DNA of 64,000 nucleotides, taken from assembly GCF_014195095.1 (NCBI RefSeq), contig NZ_JACIBC010000012.1, positions 1 to 64,000 on the forward strand, read 5' to 3'. The notes beneath the pieces are model-generated. The model made no database searches, was not told the DNA's origin, and saw nothing but the letters and a program-made list of their open reading frames with translations. The DNA comes from Rhizobium sp. BK602. Its GTDB lineage: Bacteria > Pseudomonadota > Alphaproteobacteria > Rhizobiales > Rhizobiaceae. Positions 8,014 to 15,989 of the stretch are shown piece by piece. A program made the position numbers and the translations under genes. Numbering within the stretch: the first letter of the stretch is position 1; every line of letters starts with the position of its first letter.

Positions 8014-8373
8014 CTAGCGGCTGAACTTCAGATCCGGCTTGTCGCCATCCCAAGCCTGAAGCCCGCCGGCGATCTCGCGGAAGCGAAGGCATTTGGTGCC
8101 CATCTTGCCCGAGAGGCACATGGTATCGCCCTTGATCACCCAGCTGACGGAGAGAGCGAATGGCATGGGGCCGCGTATGCTGCCGGTGCCGTCCTTGTTG
8201 AGCGTGACCTTCAGGGTCTTGCCATCAGGCGCATCGGCCGACCAGGGATCTCCGTCGGCAAGGATGGCTGCCGCCTTTTGTGGCGCGAGATAGGCCTGCC
8301 CTTCCGTGGCAAGGGCGGGGCTCGCGGCAAGAATGGCGGCAGCCAGCACTGCGAAGGTTGGGTGTATTTTCAT
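8014..8373 (-). CDS. Small secreted protein of unknown function
   Basis: 119 residues with a clear signal peptide (1-22, AVLAAAILAASPALA). The mature domain (about 95 residues) has the pattern DGDPWSADAPDGKT, then an Asn-Lys-Asp-Gly-Thr-Gly turn, then WVIKGDTMCL and KCLRFREI, ending in LKFSR. This strand pattern with two Cys in the second half resembles small periplasmic beta-barrel domains found in many rhizobial hypothetical proteins, distantly like DUF995. AAGGA lies 8 nt before ATG 8373. No function can be assigned. It is followed by the orphan permease on the same strand and preceded by the DUF3313 lipoprotein, also on the minus strand. Confidence 0.65.
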   Translation of the reverse strand: MKIHPTFAVLAAAILAASPALATEGQAYLAPQKAAAILADGDPWSADAPDGKTLKVTLNKDGTGSIRGPMPFALSVSWVIKGDTMCLSGKMGTKCLRFREIAGGLQAWDGDKPDLKFSR

Positions 8374-8434
8374 ATTGATATCCTTTCTTCATCAAATGCG
8401 GGGAGACCGGGTGTCATCCGCCGCGTTACGGTTG

Positions 8435-9280
8435 CTATTGGGTGGTCGCGGCGCCCTTGTCGCTCCATCCCGGCGGCAGGCCCAACTGGCCGGCGACCGC
8501 GCCGGTAATGCCGGGAGCCGAGCCGAATGCCTTGCAGGCGTCGTATTTCGGGCCGCCGCCAAGCGACGCCTTGATCTTTTGCATCGACGGTATCGCCGGC
8601 GTTCCCTTGAACGGGTCCCGGCCCTTGACCAGCATGCGGCTGAAATCGCCGCCGAAAGCCGAGGACAGGGAATAGGCATCGCCGACCGTGGAGACGCGGG
8701 CTCTTGTCGTCAGCATGTTGGCACCACGCGACCAGAGCATGGCCGCCTTTTGAGAGCCGTCCTCGCCGATGGCTTCCGCTTCGACGGAGAGGCCGCCGAG
8801 ACCGATCGGGAGCCTCGGAATTGGAACGGCGAGCGCCACGGAGGTGCCGAGCGCTGCCACGGCGGAGGTCGCCGCCGCCGTCCGGTTCGTCGCGACGATG
8901 TCGGTAATCGTGGCGTGAACGGTCAGATCCGCCGGCTGCCCGGCCGCCACGACCTCGAAACGGTCGCTGAGGCCGGTGCAGAGCGCCCGGTCGATGGCAT
9001 TGGTGACGAGCGCCAGGTTCCTGGGATCGAAGGCGCCGTTGTTGCCGATCCTGACCGATGTCGGCGTGATGTGCACGGTGCGCGCGGCAAGCACCGGCGC
9101 CGGCTCCACCCGCAATTTCGCCTTGGTCAACGACCCGCCGGATGCGGTCATGTCGGCATAGGAGCCAAGCGACGTGCCCTGATGCAGGGGGATATTTGCG
9201 CAAGAGGAGAGCGGGGTAAGCAGGATGACGCAGAGTGTGGCCCGCGAACGCATTTCGGGCAGCCGGAAGCTAAAGGTCAT
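8435..9280 (-). CDS. DUF3313 family lipoprotein
   Basis: 281 residues from ATG 9280; ATG 9253 (MRSRATLCVILL) is an equally possible start, and both give a lipoprotein signal ending in the lipobox LSSC, so the mature protein is anchored by its Cys. The rest (about 240 residues) matches the DUF3313 pattern: an N-terminal Ser-Tyr-Ala-Asp-Met segment, then DLTVHATITDIVATNRTAAA and a hydrophobic LPIGLGGLSVEAEAI strand, typical of these small envelope lipoproteins. The function is unknown. A CpxR-type array lies 51 bp upstream of 9280, and the sensor kinase gene ends just beyond it, so this is a probable target of the adjacent two-component system. Confidence 0.65.
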   Translation of the reverse strand: MTFSFRLPEMRSRATLCVILLTPLSSCANIPLHQGTSLGSYADMTASGGSLTKAKLRVEPAPVLAARTVHITPTSVRIGNNGAFDPRNLALVTNAIDRALCTGLSDRFEVVAAGQPADLTVHATITDIVATNRTAAATSAVAALGTSVALAVPIPRLPIGLGGLSVEAEAIGEDGSQKAAMLWSRGANMLTTRARVSTVGDAYSLSSAFGGDFSRMLVKGRDPFKGTPAIPSMQKIKASLGGGPKYDACKAFGSAPGITGAVAGQLGLPPGWSDKGAATTQ

Positions 9281-9330
9281 GTGGCAAATCTTCTGAACCG
9301 GGATCATGGTTCAGCTTTAGCGATGCCAGC

Positions 9331-9366
9331 GTTAATGGCCGTAAAGGCAGTGTAAAGTTGGGTAAA
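9331..9366 (-). promoter_or_regulatory. CpxR-type operator array B (upstream of DUF3313 lipoprotein)
   Basis: Plus-strand half sites are GTTAA (9331), GTAAA (9341), GTAAA (9352) and GTAAA (9362), again with steps of 10, 11 and 10 bp, and with near-identical flanks to array A (the preceding AGCGTTAATGGC against GGCGTTAATGGC). It is 51 bp from the lipoprotein start at 9280. Confidence 0.7.
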
Positions 9367-9435
9367 AGTCTCCGGAATTATCCGAGATCATTTCAACAAA
9401 AGCGGCATTCACACCACGCGGAATATTGAGGTAGA

Positions 9436-10725
9436 TCAGACGCGATCGCCCAGTGGCGCGAAAGTCGTCGGTTTTCGGGGGATTTCGAGAATGATGGCGA
9501 GGCCCCCGCCCGTCGGCAGCGATGCATAAGCCCGTCCGCCATGGCGCTCGATCGCCTGTCTCGTGATTGCGAGACCCAGGCCATATCCGCCTTTCGATTC
9601 AGCATCCTTGCCGCGGGAGAATGGCTGAAAAATGCGTTCGAGCTCATCGCGTTCGACGCCCGGCCCCTGGTCGGTGACGCGGATATTGAGACGATCGGCG
9701 GTCGTTTCGCAAGACATCGATACGCTCGAATGCGCGGCGGTGTATTTGACGGCATTGCGAACGACGTTTTCGAGTGCCCGATAGATCAGTTCGCCCTCGA
9801 CCTCGGCGAGGAACGTGCCGTCGACGCCAGCCGTGATCGAGACGTCCCGCGCCTGGGCTTCGAAAGCCGCGTCGCCGAGGATCTCGTTCAGCAATTCGAT
9901 GACATCGAGGGATTGGGTTTTCAACGGCAGGCTGGCGCCGGCGGTCAGCCGGGCAAGAGTCAGGATTTCTCCCACCAGCACGTCAAGTCGCTCGACCTCG
10001 CGGTCCATGCGATCCAGCATGACATCGAGTTTTGCCGGGTTCTGCCGAAGCACGCCGACTGCGGCCTGCAGGCGCGACAAGGGCGAGCGCAGCTCATGGG
10101 ATACGTCATGGAACAGGCGCTGCTGCGCGTCCTGGAGCTCCTGAAGCCGCGCGGCACTGGAATCGAAATCATGCGCGAGCGCGGTGACTTCATCCTTTCG
10201 GCCGGCCATCTTGTCGCCAATACGGAAATCGAAGCGGCCATGGGCGAGCGCGCTCAAGCCATCGCGCAGATGCACGACAGGACGAATGAGGTAGCGGGCA
10301 AGCGCCCCCGCCGACAGCGTGCTGGAGATCAGGATGGCGAGCCACGGCATCAATGGCGCGAGATTCTCGAAGGTGAAGCCGATCGGGGTCGACAGGGAGA
10401 TGCGATAGCAGGCCCCATCTCTTGCGACGGATCTCGTATCCTTCGTATTTCCCGTCGCACAGGCGTCGATGTTCGCGGCTTTCGAAATGCTGAGGCCGAG
10501 CGGCAGTGTCTCTTCGCTTGCGCGCACGAGATGCGCGGCGGCGTCTTCGCCATCCTGAACCAGGACATTCGCAGTCAGGTCGAGAACAAGCCCCCGCCGC
10601 TCCTCGGCCAATTCTTTTGCGAAGGGAACCGCCTGGAAGAGCTTGACGATGATGATGATGACCGCGACGGTCACCGCGAGCGTCAGCCAGATGATCGTGA
10701 AGAATTTCCAGAAAAGCCGGGGCAT
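9436..10725 (-). CDS. cpxA: CpxA-like sensor histidine kinase
   Basis: 429 residues from ATG 10725, two bases after the regulator's stop. TM1 (residues about 8-28, IIWLTLAVTVAVIIIIV) matches CpxA. A periplasmic sensor of about 120 residues with two Cys follows, then TM2 (about 160-178), HAMP (about 180-235), and HisKA with the phospho-accepting His in LFHDVSHELRSPLSRL. The HATPase domain has the N-box ENVVRNAVKYT, then DQGPGVE, IFQPFSRG and GYGLGLAI. The kinase/phosphatase reads envelope state and phosphorylates the upstream-encoded regulator. Orthology to CpxA rests on the look of both partners; the periplasmic domain is different in detail, so the signal need not be the same. No CpxP-like gene is nearby. 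Confidence 0.85.
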   Translation of the reverse strand: MPRLFWKFFTIIWLTLAVTVAVIIIIVKLFQAVPFAKELAEERRGLVLDLTANVLVQDGEDAAAHLVRASEETLPLGLSISKAANIDACATGNTKDTRSVARDGACYRISLSTPIGFTFENLAPLMPWLAILISSTLSAGALARYLIRPVVHLRDGLSALAHGRFDFRIGDKMAGRKDEVTALAHDFDSSAARLQELQDAQQRLFHDVSHELRSPLSRLQAAVGVLRQNPAKLDVMLDRMDREVERLDVLVGEILTLARLTAGASLPLKTQSLDVIELLNEILGDAAFEAQARDVSITAGVDGTFLAEVEGELIYRALENVVRNAVKYTAAHSSVSMSCETTADRLNIRVTDQGPGVERDELERIFQPFSRGKDAESKGGYGLGLAITRQAIERHGGRAYASLPTGGGLAIILEIPRKPTTFAPLGDRV

Positions 10726-10727
10726 GG

Positions 10728-11414
10728 TCAATCCACCAGAAGTTGGTAGCCCTGGCCGCGGACGGACTGAATCCAGGATTGCCCGTCCTCCCTGAGCCCG
10801 AGCTTCTGGCGAACGCTGCTGATGTGGACATCGATGCGGCGATCGAACGGCGTGAGCGGCTTTCCGAAGGCGCGTTTGGAAATGTCCTGCTTCGATACCA
10901 GCTGGCCGGCGCTGCGGGCGAGGACTTCGAGCAGGCTGAATTCGGTGCCGGTCAGATCCAGGGGCTCGCCGCGCCATTCGGCGGTCCTGCTGCCGGGATG
11001 AATGACGAGCTGGCCAGCCCACAGCGTATCGGTCGTCGCGCCGGAGGCCGGTTGTCCGGCGCGGCGCAGGATCGCGCGCAGCCTGGCCGCAAGTTCGCCC
11101 GGCGAGCATGGCTTCGGCACGTAGTCGTCGGCGCCGAGATTGAGGCCCGAGATCCTATCGACATCATCGCCTCTGGCCGTCAGCATCAACACGGGGACCT
11201 GGCTGAGCTTCCGGATTCTCTGCAGGACCTCGATCCCGTTCATTCGCGGCATCATGATGTCGAGCACGATGATATCGACCGTATTGCCGGCCGCCGCGGC
11301 AATGGCCGCGCGGCCGTCCGTGTCCGTTGCGACGTCATAGCCTTCTTCAGCCAGATATTCCTGCAGAAGGGTCGTCAGCTCGACGTCGTCGTCGATGAGG
11401 AGAACCTTGTTCAT
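10728..11414 (-). CDS. cpxR: CpxR-like OmpR-family response regulator
   Basis: 228 residues. The receiver domain (1-118) has the acidic pocket DDD (8-10), the phosphorylated Asp52 in IIVLDIMMP, Thr in MLTARG, and Lys in YVPKP. The winged-helix DNA-binding domain (about 130-226) carries LTGTEFSLLEVLA and LTPFDRRIDVHISSVRQKL, which is close to E. coli CpxR in this region. The kinase gene follows after 2 nt. Arrays of CpxR-like GTAAA sites lie upstream of three nearby units, including the divergent efflux operon that begins 188 bp away, so this protein probably controls them and, through array C, itself. Confidence 0.9.
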   Translation of the reverse strand: MNKVLLIDDDVELTTLLQEYLAEEGYDVATDTDGRAAIAAAAGNTVDIIVLDIMMPRMNGIEVLQRIRKLSQVPVLMLTARGDDVDRISGLNLGADDYVPKPCSPGELAARLRAILRRAGQPASGATTDTLWAGQLVIHPGSRTAEWRGEPLDLTGTEFSLLEVLARSAGQLVSKQDISKRAFGKPLTPFDRRIDVHISSVRQKLGLREDGQSWIQSVRGQGYQLLVD

Positions 11415-11476
11415 TCACTTCGTCCGTCATTCCTGTTGGCCATGCATACAACACAAAGGCGAATGCACGACCAAGT

Positions 11477-11512
11477 TTTACTCAGCTTAACACTAACTTG
11501 ACCGCACTTAAC
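11477..11512 (+). promoter_or_regulatory. CpxR-type operator array C (divergent region between cpxR and the RND operon)
   Basis: Plus-strand half sites are TTTAC (11477), TTAAC (11487), TTGAC (11498) and TTAAC (11508), steps 10, 11 and 10 bp. Read towards the efflux operon this is the same order (TTTAC first, TTAAC last) as arrays A and B read towards their genes. It is 91 bp before the adaptor gene start and 63 bp before the cpxR start. The second and third half sites are weaker than in A and B. Confidence 0.6.
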
Positions 11513-11602
11513 GTTCGTCCCGCTACTGATCTGCGTGGCGGCATCTGTCGCGAGGCAGCAATAGCCGCGCCGATGCCCGTGAACTTCGCAAGGAATGCAT
11601 CG

Positions 11603-12676
11603 TTGAGAAAGCCATCCATGACATTCGCCGTCGCATTCGTTGCGGCAGCGCTTCTGCTCCCCACCCGCTATGCCCTTGCCGAACAGGCTGCCGCGCCCGC
11701 GCTTACCGTCTCCCTGACGGCGCCGGCGCAGCGGGAATGGCCGGAGACCGTTCCCGCGAGCGGCTGGCTGAAGCCGTGGCAGGAAGCCATCGTCGCCTCC
11801 GAGACCAGCGGCCTGCGCATCACCGAAGTGCTGGTCGATGTCGGCTCCGTGGTCGCGAAGGGGCAGACGCTCGCACGGCTTTCGCAAGAGAGCACTCTTG
11901 CCGATCTTCGCAAACAGGAGGCTGCCGTCGTCACTGCACAGGCAAGCCTGGCCAAGGCCAAGGCGAATGCGGATCGGGCGCGACAGCTTCGTTCATCCGG
12001 CGCTCTATCCGACGAGAAGATTACCGAATATTTCGCCGATGAGCAGACGGCGACGGCAAGCCTGGCATCCGAGGAAGCGGCACTCGACAGCGAAAAGATC
12101 AAGCTCGCGCAGACGACCATCATCGCCGCCGACGATGGCCTGATAACCTCGCGCTCCGCCGACCTCGGTGCTGTCGTCTCCACCGGCACCGAACTGTTCC
12201 GCATGGTCCGCCAGCAGCGCGTCGAATGGCAGGCCGAAGTCTCGGCGCGTTATCTGCCGCGCATTTCCGAAGGCTTGAGCGTTGCGATCAATGGAGGCGA
12301 TGGCCAGTCGATTCAAGGCAAGGTGAGGCTCGTCGGCCCCTCGGTCAGCACCGATACCAGCCGGGCGATCGTCTATGTCGCGCTTCCGTCAGACGTTCGG
12401 CCGCGCACTGGCCTTTATGTCACGGGCAGCATCGAGCTGCAGACGACACCGGCGCTGACCGTCCCCGAGACGGCGATCGTGTTCCGGGATGGCATCAGCT
12501 ACATCTTCACCGCCGGTGAGGACAACCGGGTGCGACGGGTCCGGGTGGAAACCGGCCGCCGCAGCAATGGCGAGGTCGAGATCGTCTCCGGCATGGACCC
12601 GTCGGCGAAGGTCGTGACGTCGGGCGGAGCCTTCCTGTCGGACAATGATCTCGTGAAGATCGCGGAGACGAACTGA
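11603..12676 (+). CDS. RND efflux periplasmic adaptor subunit (membrane fusion protein)
   Basis: 357 residues from TTG 11603, chosen because AAGGA (11590-11594) lies 8 nt before it and a signal peptide with an Arg-Lys start follows (RKPSMTFAVAF...YALAEQ). Upstream in-frame starts would include array C. Domains in order: first half of the lipoyl domain (about 55-90, TEVLVDVGSVVAKGQTLARL), a short alpha-helical hairpin (about 95-150), second lipoyl half (TTIIAADDGLITSRSADLG), beta-barrel and membrane-proximal domain. It links the inner-membrane pump to an outer-membrane channel. Its stop overlaps the pump start (TGATG). No TolC-type gene is present, so a channel encoded elsewhere must be used. 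Confidence 0.9.
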   Translation: MRKPSMTFAVAFVAAALLLPTRYALAEQAAAPALTVSLTAPAQREWPETVPASGWLKPWQEAIVASETSGLRITEVLVDVGSVVAKGQTLARLSQESTLADLRKQEAAVVTAQASLAKAKANADRARQLRSSGALSDEKITEYFADEQTATASLASEEAALDSEKIKLAQTTIIAADDGLITSRSADLGAVVSTGTELFRMVRQQRVEWQAEVSARYLPRISEGLSVAINGGDGQSIQGKVRLVGPSVSTDTSRAIVYVALPSDVRPRTGLYVTGSIELQTTPALTVPETAIVFRDGISYIFTAGEDNRVRRVRVETGRRSNGEVEIVSGMDPSAKVVTSGGAFLSDNDLVKIAETN

Positions 12677-15600
12677 TGAATTTCTCCGCTTTCTCGATCC
12701 GCAACCCTGTCCCGGCGATCTTGCTGTTCTTGATGCTCGGCTTTGGCGGCCTTTGGGCTTTCAAACAGCTGGCCATCCAGAACTTTCCCGATATGGATCT
12801 GCCGACCATCAATATTTCCGCCACGCTCGACGGTGCCGCGCCGACGCAGCTCGAAACCGAGGTTGCCCGCACCATCGAGGATAGCCTCGCGTCTCTCAGC
12901 TATCTCGATCATATCACCACGACGATCACCGACGGCACCGTCTCGATCAAGGTTTCCTTCAAGCTGGAGAAAAACAGCGAAGCAGCCCTGAACGAGGTCC
13001 GCAATGCCGTCGACAGCGTCAAGGCCGACCTTCCCTCGCAGATGGAGTCTCCGAGCGTCACCAAGGTCACGGTACAGAATTCCGCGCTGGTCACTTACGC
13101 CATCCGCTCGACCAACCTCAATGAGACGGAGCTGTCCTGGTTCATCGACAATGACCTGACCAAGGCGCTGCTGTCGGTGCCGGGTGTCGGGCAGGTCAAC
13201 CGCATCGGCGGCATAGACCGTGAGGTCCACGTCGATCTCGATCCTGCGACGATGGCGTCTTTCGGCGTCACCGCCGCGACCGTCTCGTCACAGTTGAAGG
13301 CCGTGCAGGCCGATACCTCCGGCGGTCTTGGCGAAATCGGAGGGACGCGGCAGACACTGCGCACCCTTGGCAACCTCCCGTCGGTCGAGGCGTTGAAAGG
13401 GCTTAGAATTCCCTTGGCGAACGGCCAACAGGTTCGTCTCGACGACGTCGCCTCCGTCAAAGACAGCTTCGCGGATCGCTCCACGATGGCCTATCTCGAC
13501 GGCAAGCCCGTGGTCGCAGTCGAAATCAAGCGTTCGAACGGCTTTTCGGATAGCAGCGTCGCCGCCGATGTCGATACGGCAATCAAGCGGTTCGCTGCCG
13601 CGCACTCCAACGTGCAGATCGACGAGGCCTACAGCACGATCGGGCCGATCATCGACAATTATCATGGTTCGATGCACATGCTGTACGAGGGCGCCATTCT
13701 GGCGATCGTCGTCGTCTGGCTTTTCCTTCGCGATTGGCGCGCGACGATCCTGTCGGCCGTGGCGCTGCCCTTGTCGGTCATACCGACCTTCCTCGTCATG
13801 TATCTGGCCGGCTTCAGCCTGAACATCGTCACGCTGCTTGCACTGTCGCTGGTGGTCGGCATCCTCGTGGACGATGCCATCGTCGAGATCGAGAACATCG
13901 CCCGCCACCTGCGGATGGGCAAGCGGCCGATCGATGCGGCGATGGAAGCGGCCAATGAGATCGGCCTTGCCGTCATCGCGACCACTTTCACCCTCGTCGC
14001 CGTCTTCCTGCCGACGGCGTTCATGAGCGGCATACCGGGGCTTTTGTTCCGCCAGTTCGGCGTCACGGCCGCCGTCGCCGTCCTTGCCTCGCTTGTGGTG
14101 GCGCGTCTGCTGACGCCCATGATGGCGGCCTATTTCATGAAGGCTCATCCGTCCGAGGAGAAGGATGGCCGCATCATGCGCGCCTATATGGCGGTCGCCA
14201 AGGCGGCGCTCAGCCACAGGAAGACCACGATTGCCGCAACCGCCGTTGTCGTGGCACTTTCGCTGGCCACCATTCCCTTCCTGAAGTCGGGCTTTCTGCC
14301 CGCTTCCGACGATGCGCGTACCCAGGTCACGCTCACCATGCAGCCTGGCGCCACCATCGAACAGACGGATGCGACGACCAGGAAAGCCGCTGATATCGTC
14401 GGCAAGCTTCGCGACGTCACGCATGTCTTTTCCTCGGTCGGTTCCGCATCTTCCGGCGGCGGTCCGGACGTCTCCACGACAAGCAATGTCGGCTCCGCCA
14501 CCATCGTTGCCGTGCTAACGCCCATCGGCGAGCGCGATCGCAAGCAATCGCAAATCGAAAACGATATCCGGCAAGCGCTCTCGGCTCTCCCCGGCGTGCG
14601 CGTGGAGGTTGGTGGCGGCGGTAACGGCACCAAGCTCGAAATCACGCTGGCGAGCGACGATCCGAATGCGCTCGACAGCGCAAGCTCGGCGCTTGAGGAG
14701 CAGCTCCGCACGCTGCGAGGCATCGGGGCGGTGACATCGACGGCGGCGAGGCAGGCGCCAGAAATCCAGATTGCGCCCGATTTTGCGCGTGCCGCCGCGC
14801 TCGGCATAACGTCGAATGCCATCGCCAGCGCCGTCCGCGTGGCAACGGATGGCGAATATTCCTCCGATCTGCCGAAACTCACGTTGCCGCAGCGCCAGAT
14901 TCCGATCGTGGTCCGCTTCTCCCCCGAGACGCGCACCAATCTCGATGATATCAGGAACATGCGGGTGGCCGGCACCAATGGTAGTGTCGATCTCGGATCG
15001 ATTGCCGATATCCGCATCGGCGGCAGCCCTTCGGAGATCGACCGTATCGACCGGATGCGCAATGTCACGGTCTCCGTCGAACTCAATAGCCGCATTCTGG
15101 GCGACGTCAATCGCGAGGCTCAGGCGCTGCCGGCGCTCCGGCATCTGCCGCCCGGCGTCACTCTTGTGGAACAGGGCGAACTTCAGCGCAGCTCGGAACT
15201 GTTCCAGAGCTTCGCCCTTGCGATGACGATCGGCGTGTTCTGCATCTATGCCGTCCTCGTCCTGCTCTTCCATGATTTCCTGCAGCCGCTCACCTTGCTG
15301 ATGGCCCTGCCGCTTTCGCTCGGCGGCGCACTGGTTCCGCTCGTGTTGACCGGCACCAGCTTCTCGATGGCGGCCGTCATCGGGCTGCTCATGCTCATGG
15401 GCGTGGTGACGAAGAACTCCATCCTGCTCATCGAATATGCGATCATGTCGCGCCAGCAGGGCATGGCCAGGTTCGATGCGCTCATCGATGCCTGCCACAA
15501 GCGCGCGCGGCCGATCGTCATGACCACCATTGCCATGGCGTCGGGCATGCTGCCGGCCGCGCTCAGCCTCACCGGCGGCGACTCGAGCTTCCGTCAGCCG

Positions 15601-15828
15601 ATGGCGATCGTCGTCATCGGCGGGGTGATGATGTCGACGCTGCTCAGCCTCATCGTCATCCCGGTCATCTTCACCTTCGTCGACGATCTGGAAGCGGTTT
15701 TAAAGAGGCTTCTGCGCCGGATCGGGCTGAGCCAGGCAAACACCGGCGACGAGATGCAGCACGCGTCCAACGATCATGAGGCGATCGCTTTCAAGCCCGA
15801 TCAGAAGCAGGCGCACGGCCGCCGATGA
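12676..15828 (+). CDS. RND efflux permease (AcrB/MexF-like, HAE1 type)
   Basis: 1050 residues, the full length for the family. TM1 is at about 12-30. The first periplasmic loop runs to about residue 330 and contains the porter signatures ATLDGAAPTQLETEV and VPGVGQVNRIGG. Then TM2-6 carry the typical LSLVVGILVDDAIVEIENI, with the two Asp of the proton relay in TM4. TM7 lies at about 515-533, followed by the second porter loop and a C-terminal set of TMs with LMGVVTKNSILLIEYA. The proton-driven trimer expels amphipathic compounds from the periplasm. It is coupled to the adaptor gene by a 1-nt overlap. The operon sits behind CpxR array C, which suggests induction by envelope stress. Substrates cannot be told from sequence. 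Confidence 0.95.
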   Translation: MNFSAFSIRNPVPAILLFLMLGFGGLWAFKQLAIQNFPDMDLPTINISATLDGAAPTQLETEVARTIEDSLASLSYLDHITTTITDGTVSIKVSFKLEKNSEAALNEVRNAVDSVKADLPSQMESPSVTKVTVQNSALVTYAIRSTNLNETELSWFIDNDLTKALLSVPGVGQVNRIGGIDREVHVDLDPATMASFGVTAATVSSQLKAVQADTSGGLGEIGGTRQTLRTLGNLPSVEALKGLRIPLANGQQVRLDDVASVKDSFADRSTMAYLDGKPVVAVEIKRSNGFSDSSVAADVDTAIKRFAAAHSNVQIDEAYSTIGPIIDNYHGSMHMLYEGAILAIVVVWLFLRDWRATILSAVALPLSVIPTFLVMYLAGFSLNIVTLLALSLVVGILVDDAIVEIENIARHLRMGKRPIDAAMEAANEIGLAVIATTFTLVAVFLPTAFMSGIPGLLFRQFGVTAAVAVLASLVVARLLTPMMAAYFMKAHPSEEKDGRIMRAYMAVAKAALSHRKTTIAATAVVVALSLATIPFLKSGFLPASDDARTQVTLTMQPGATIEQTDATTRKAADIVGKLRDVTHVFSSVGSASSGGGPDVSTTSNVGSATIVAVLTPIGERDRKQSQIENDIRQALSALPGVRVEVGGGGNGTKLEITLASDDPNALDSASSALEEQLRTLRGIGAVTSTAARQAPEIQIAPDFARAAALGITSNAIASAVRVATDGEYSSDLPKLTLPQRQIPIVVRFSPETRTNLDDIRNMRVAGTNGSVDLGSIADIRIGGSPSEIDRIDRMRNVTVSVELNSRILGDVNREAQALPALRHLPPGVTLVEQGELQRSSELFQSFALAMTIGVFCIYAVLVLLFHDFLQPLTLLMALPLSLGGALVPLVLTGTSFSMAAVIGLLMLMGVVTKNSILLIEYAIMSRQQGMARFDALIDACHKRARPIVMTTIAMASGMLPAALSLTGGDSSFRQPMAIVVIGGVMMSTLLSLIVIPVIFTFVDDLEAVLKRLLRRIGLSQANTGDEMQHASNDHEAIAFKPDQKQAHGRR

Positions 15829-15893
15829 TCCTTTCCCGGCACCCTCTTCGGTCGCGTTTCTCCCCCAGAACGAGACCGCGGGACGTATACCCC

Positions 15894-15918
15894 CGCAGGC
15901 GGCATCATGCCGCCTGCG
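15894..15918. other. Strong intergenic hairpin after the RND pump gene
   Basis: CGCAGGCGGCA (15894-15904), loop TCA, TGCCGCCTGCG (15908-15918): an 11-bp perfect GC-rich stem. It has no U-tract. It lies 66 nt after the pump stop and 72 nt before the patatin start. It could be a terminator, an mRNA 3' stabiliser or a processing site that sets different levels for the pump and patatin genes. Confidence 0.5.
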
Positions 15919-15989
15919 CGTCCTGCCGTCCGGCGAGGAGCCGCCTCATGCCGGGTCTCCGGTCAATCGGGGTTCAAAAAGAGCGACTG

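Noticed and set aside
15825..15989. Upstream extension of the patatin gene
   Set aside because: It passes through the hairpin and encodes an Arg-rich stretch; the lipoprotein signal starts at 15990.
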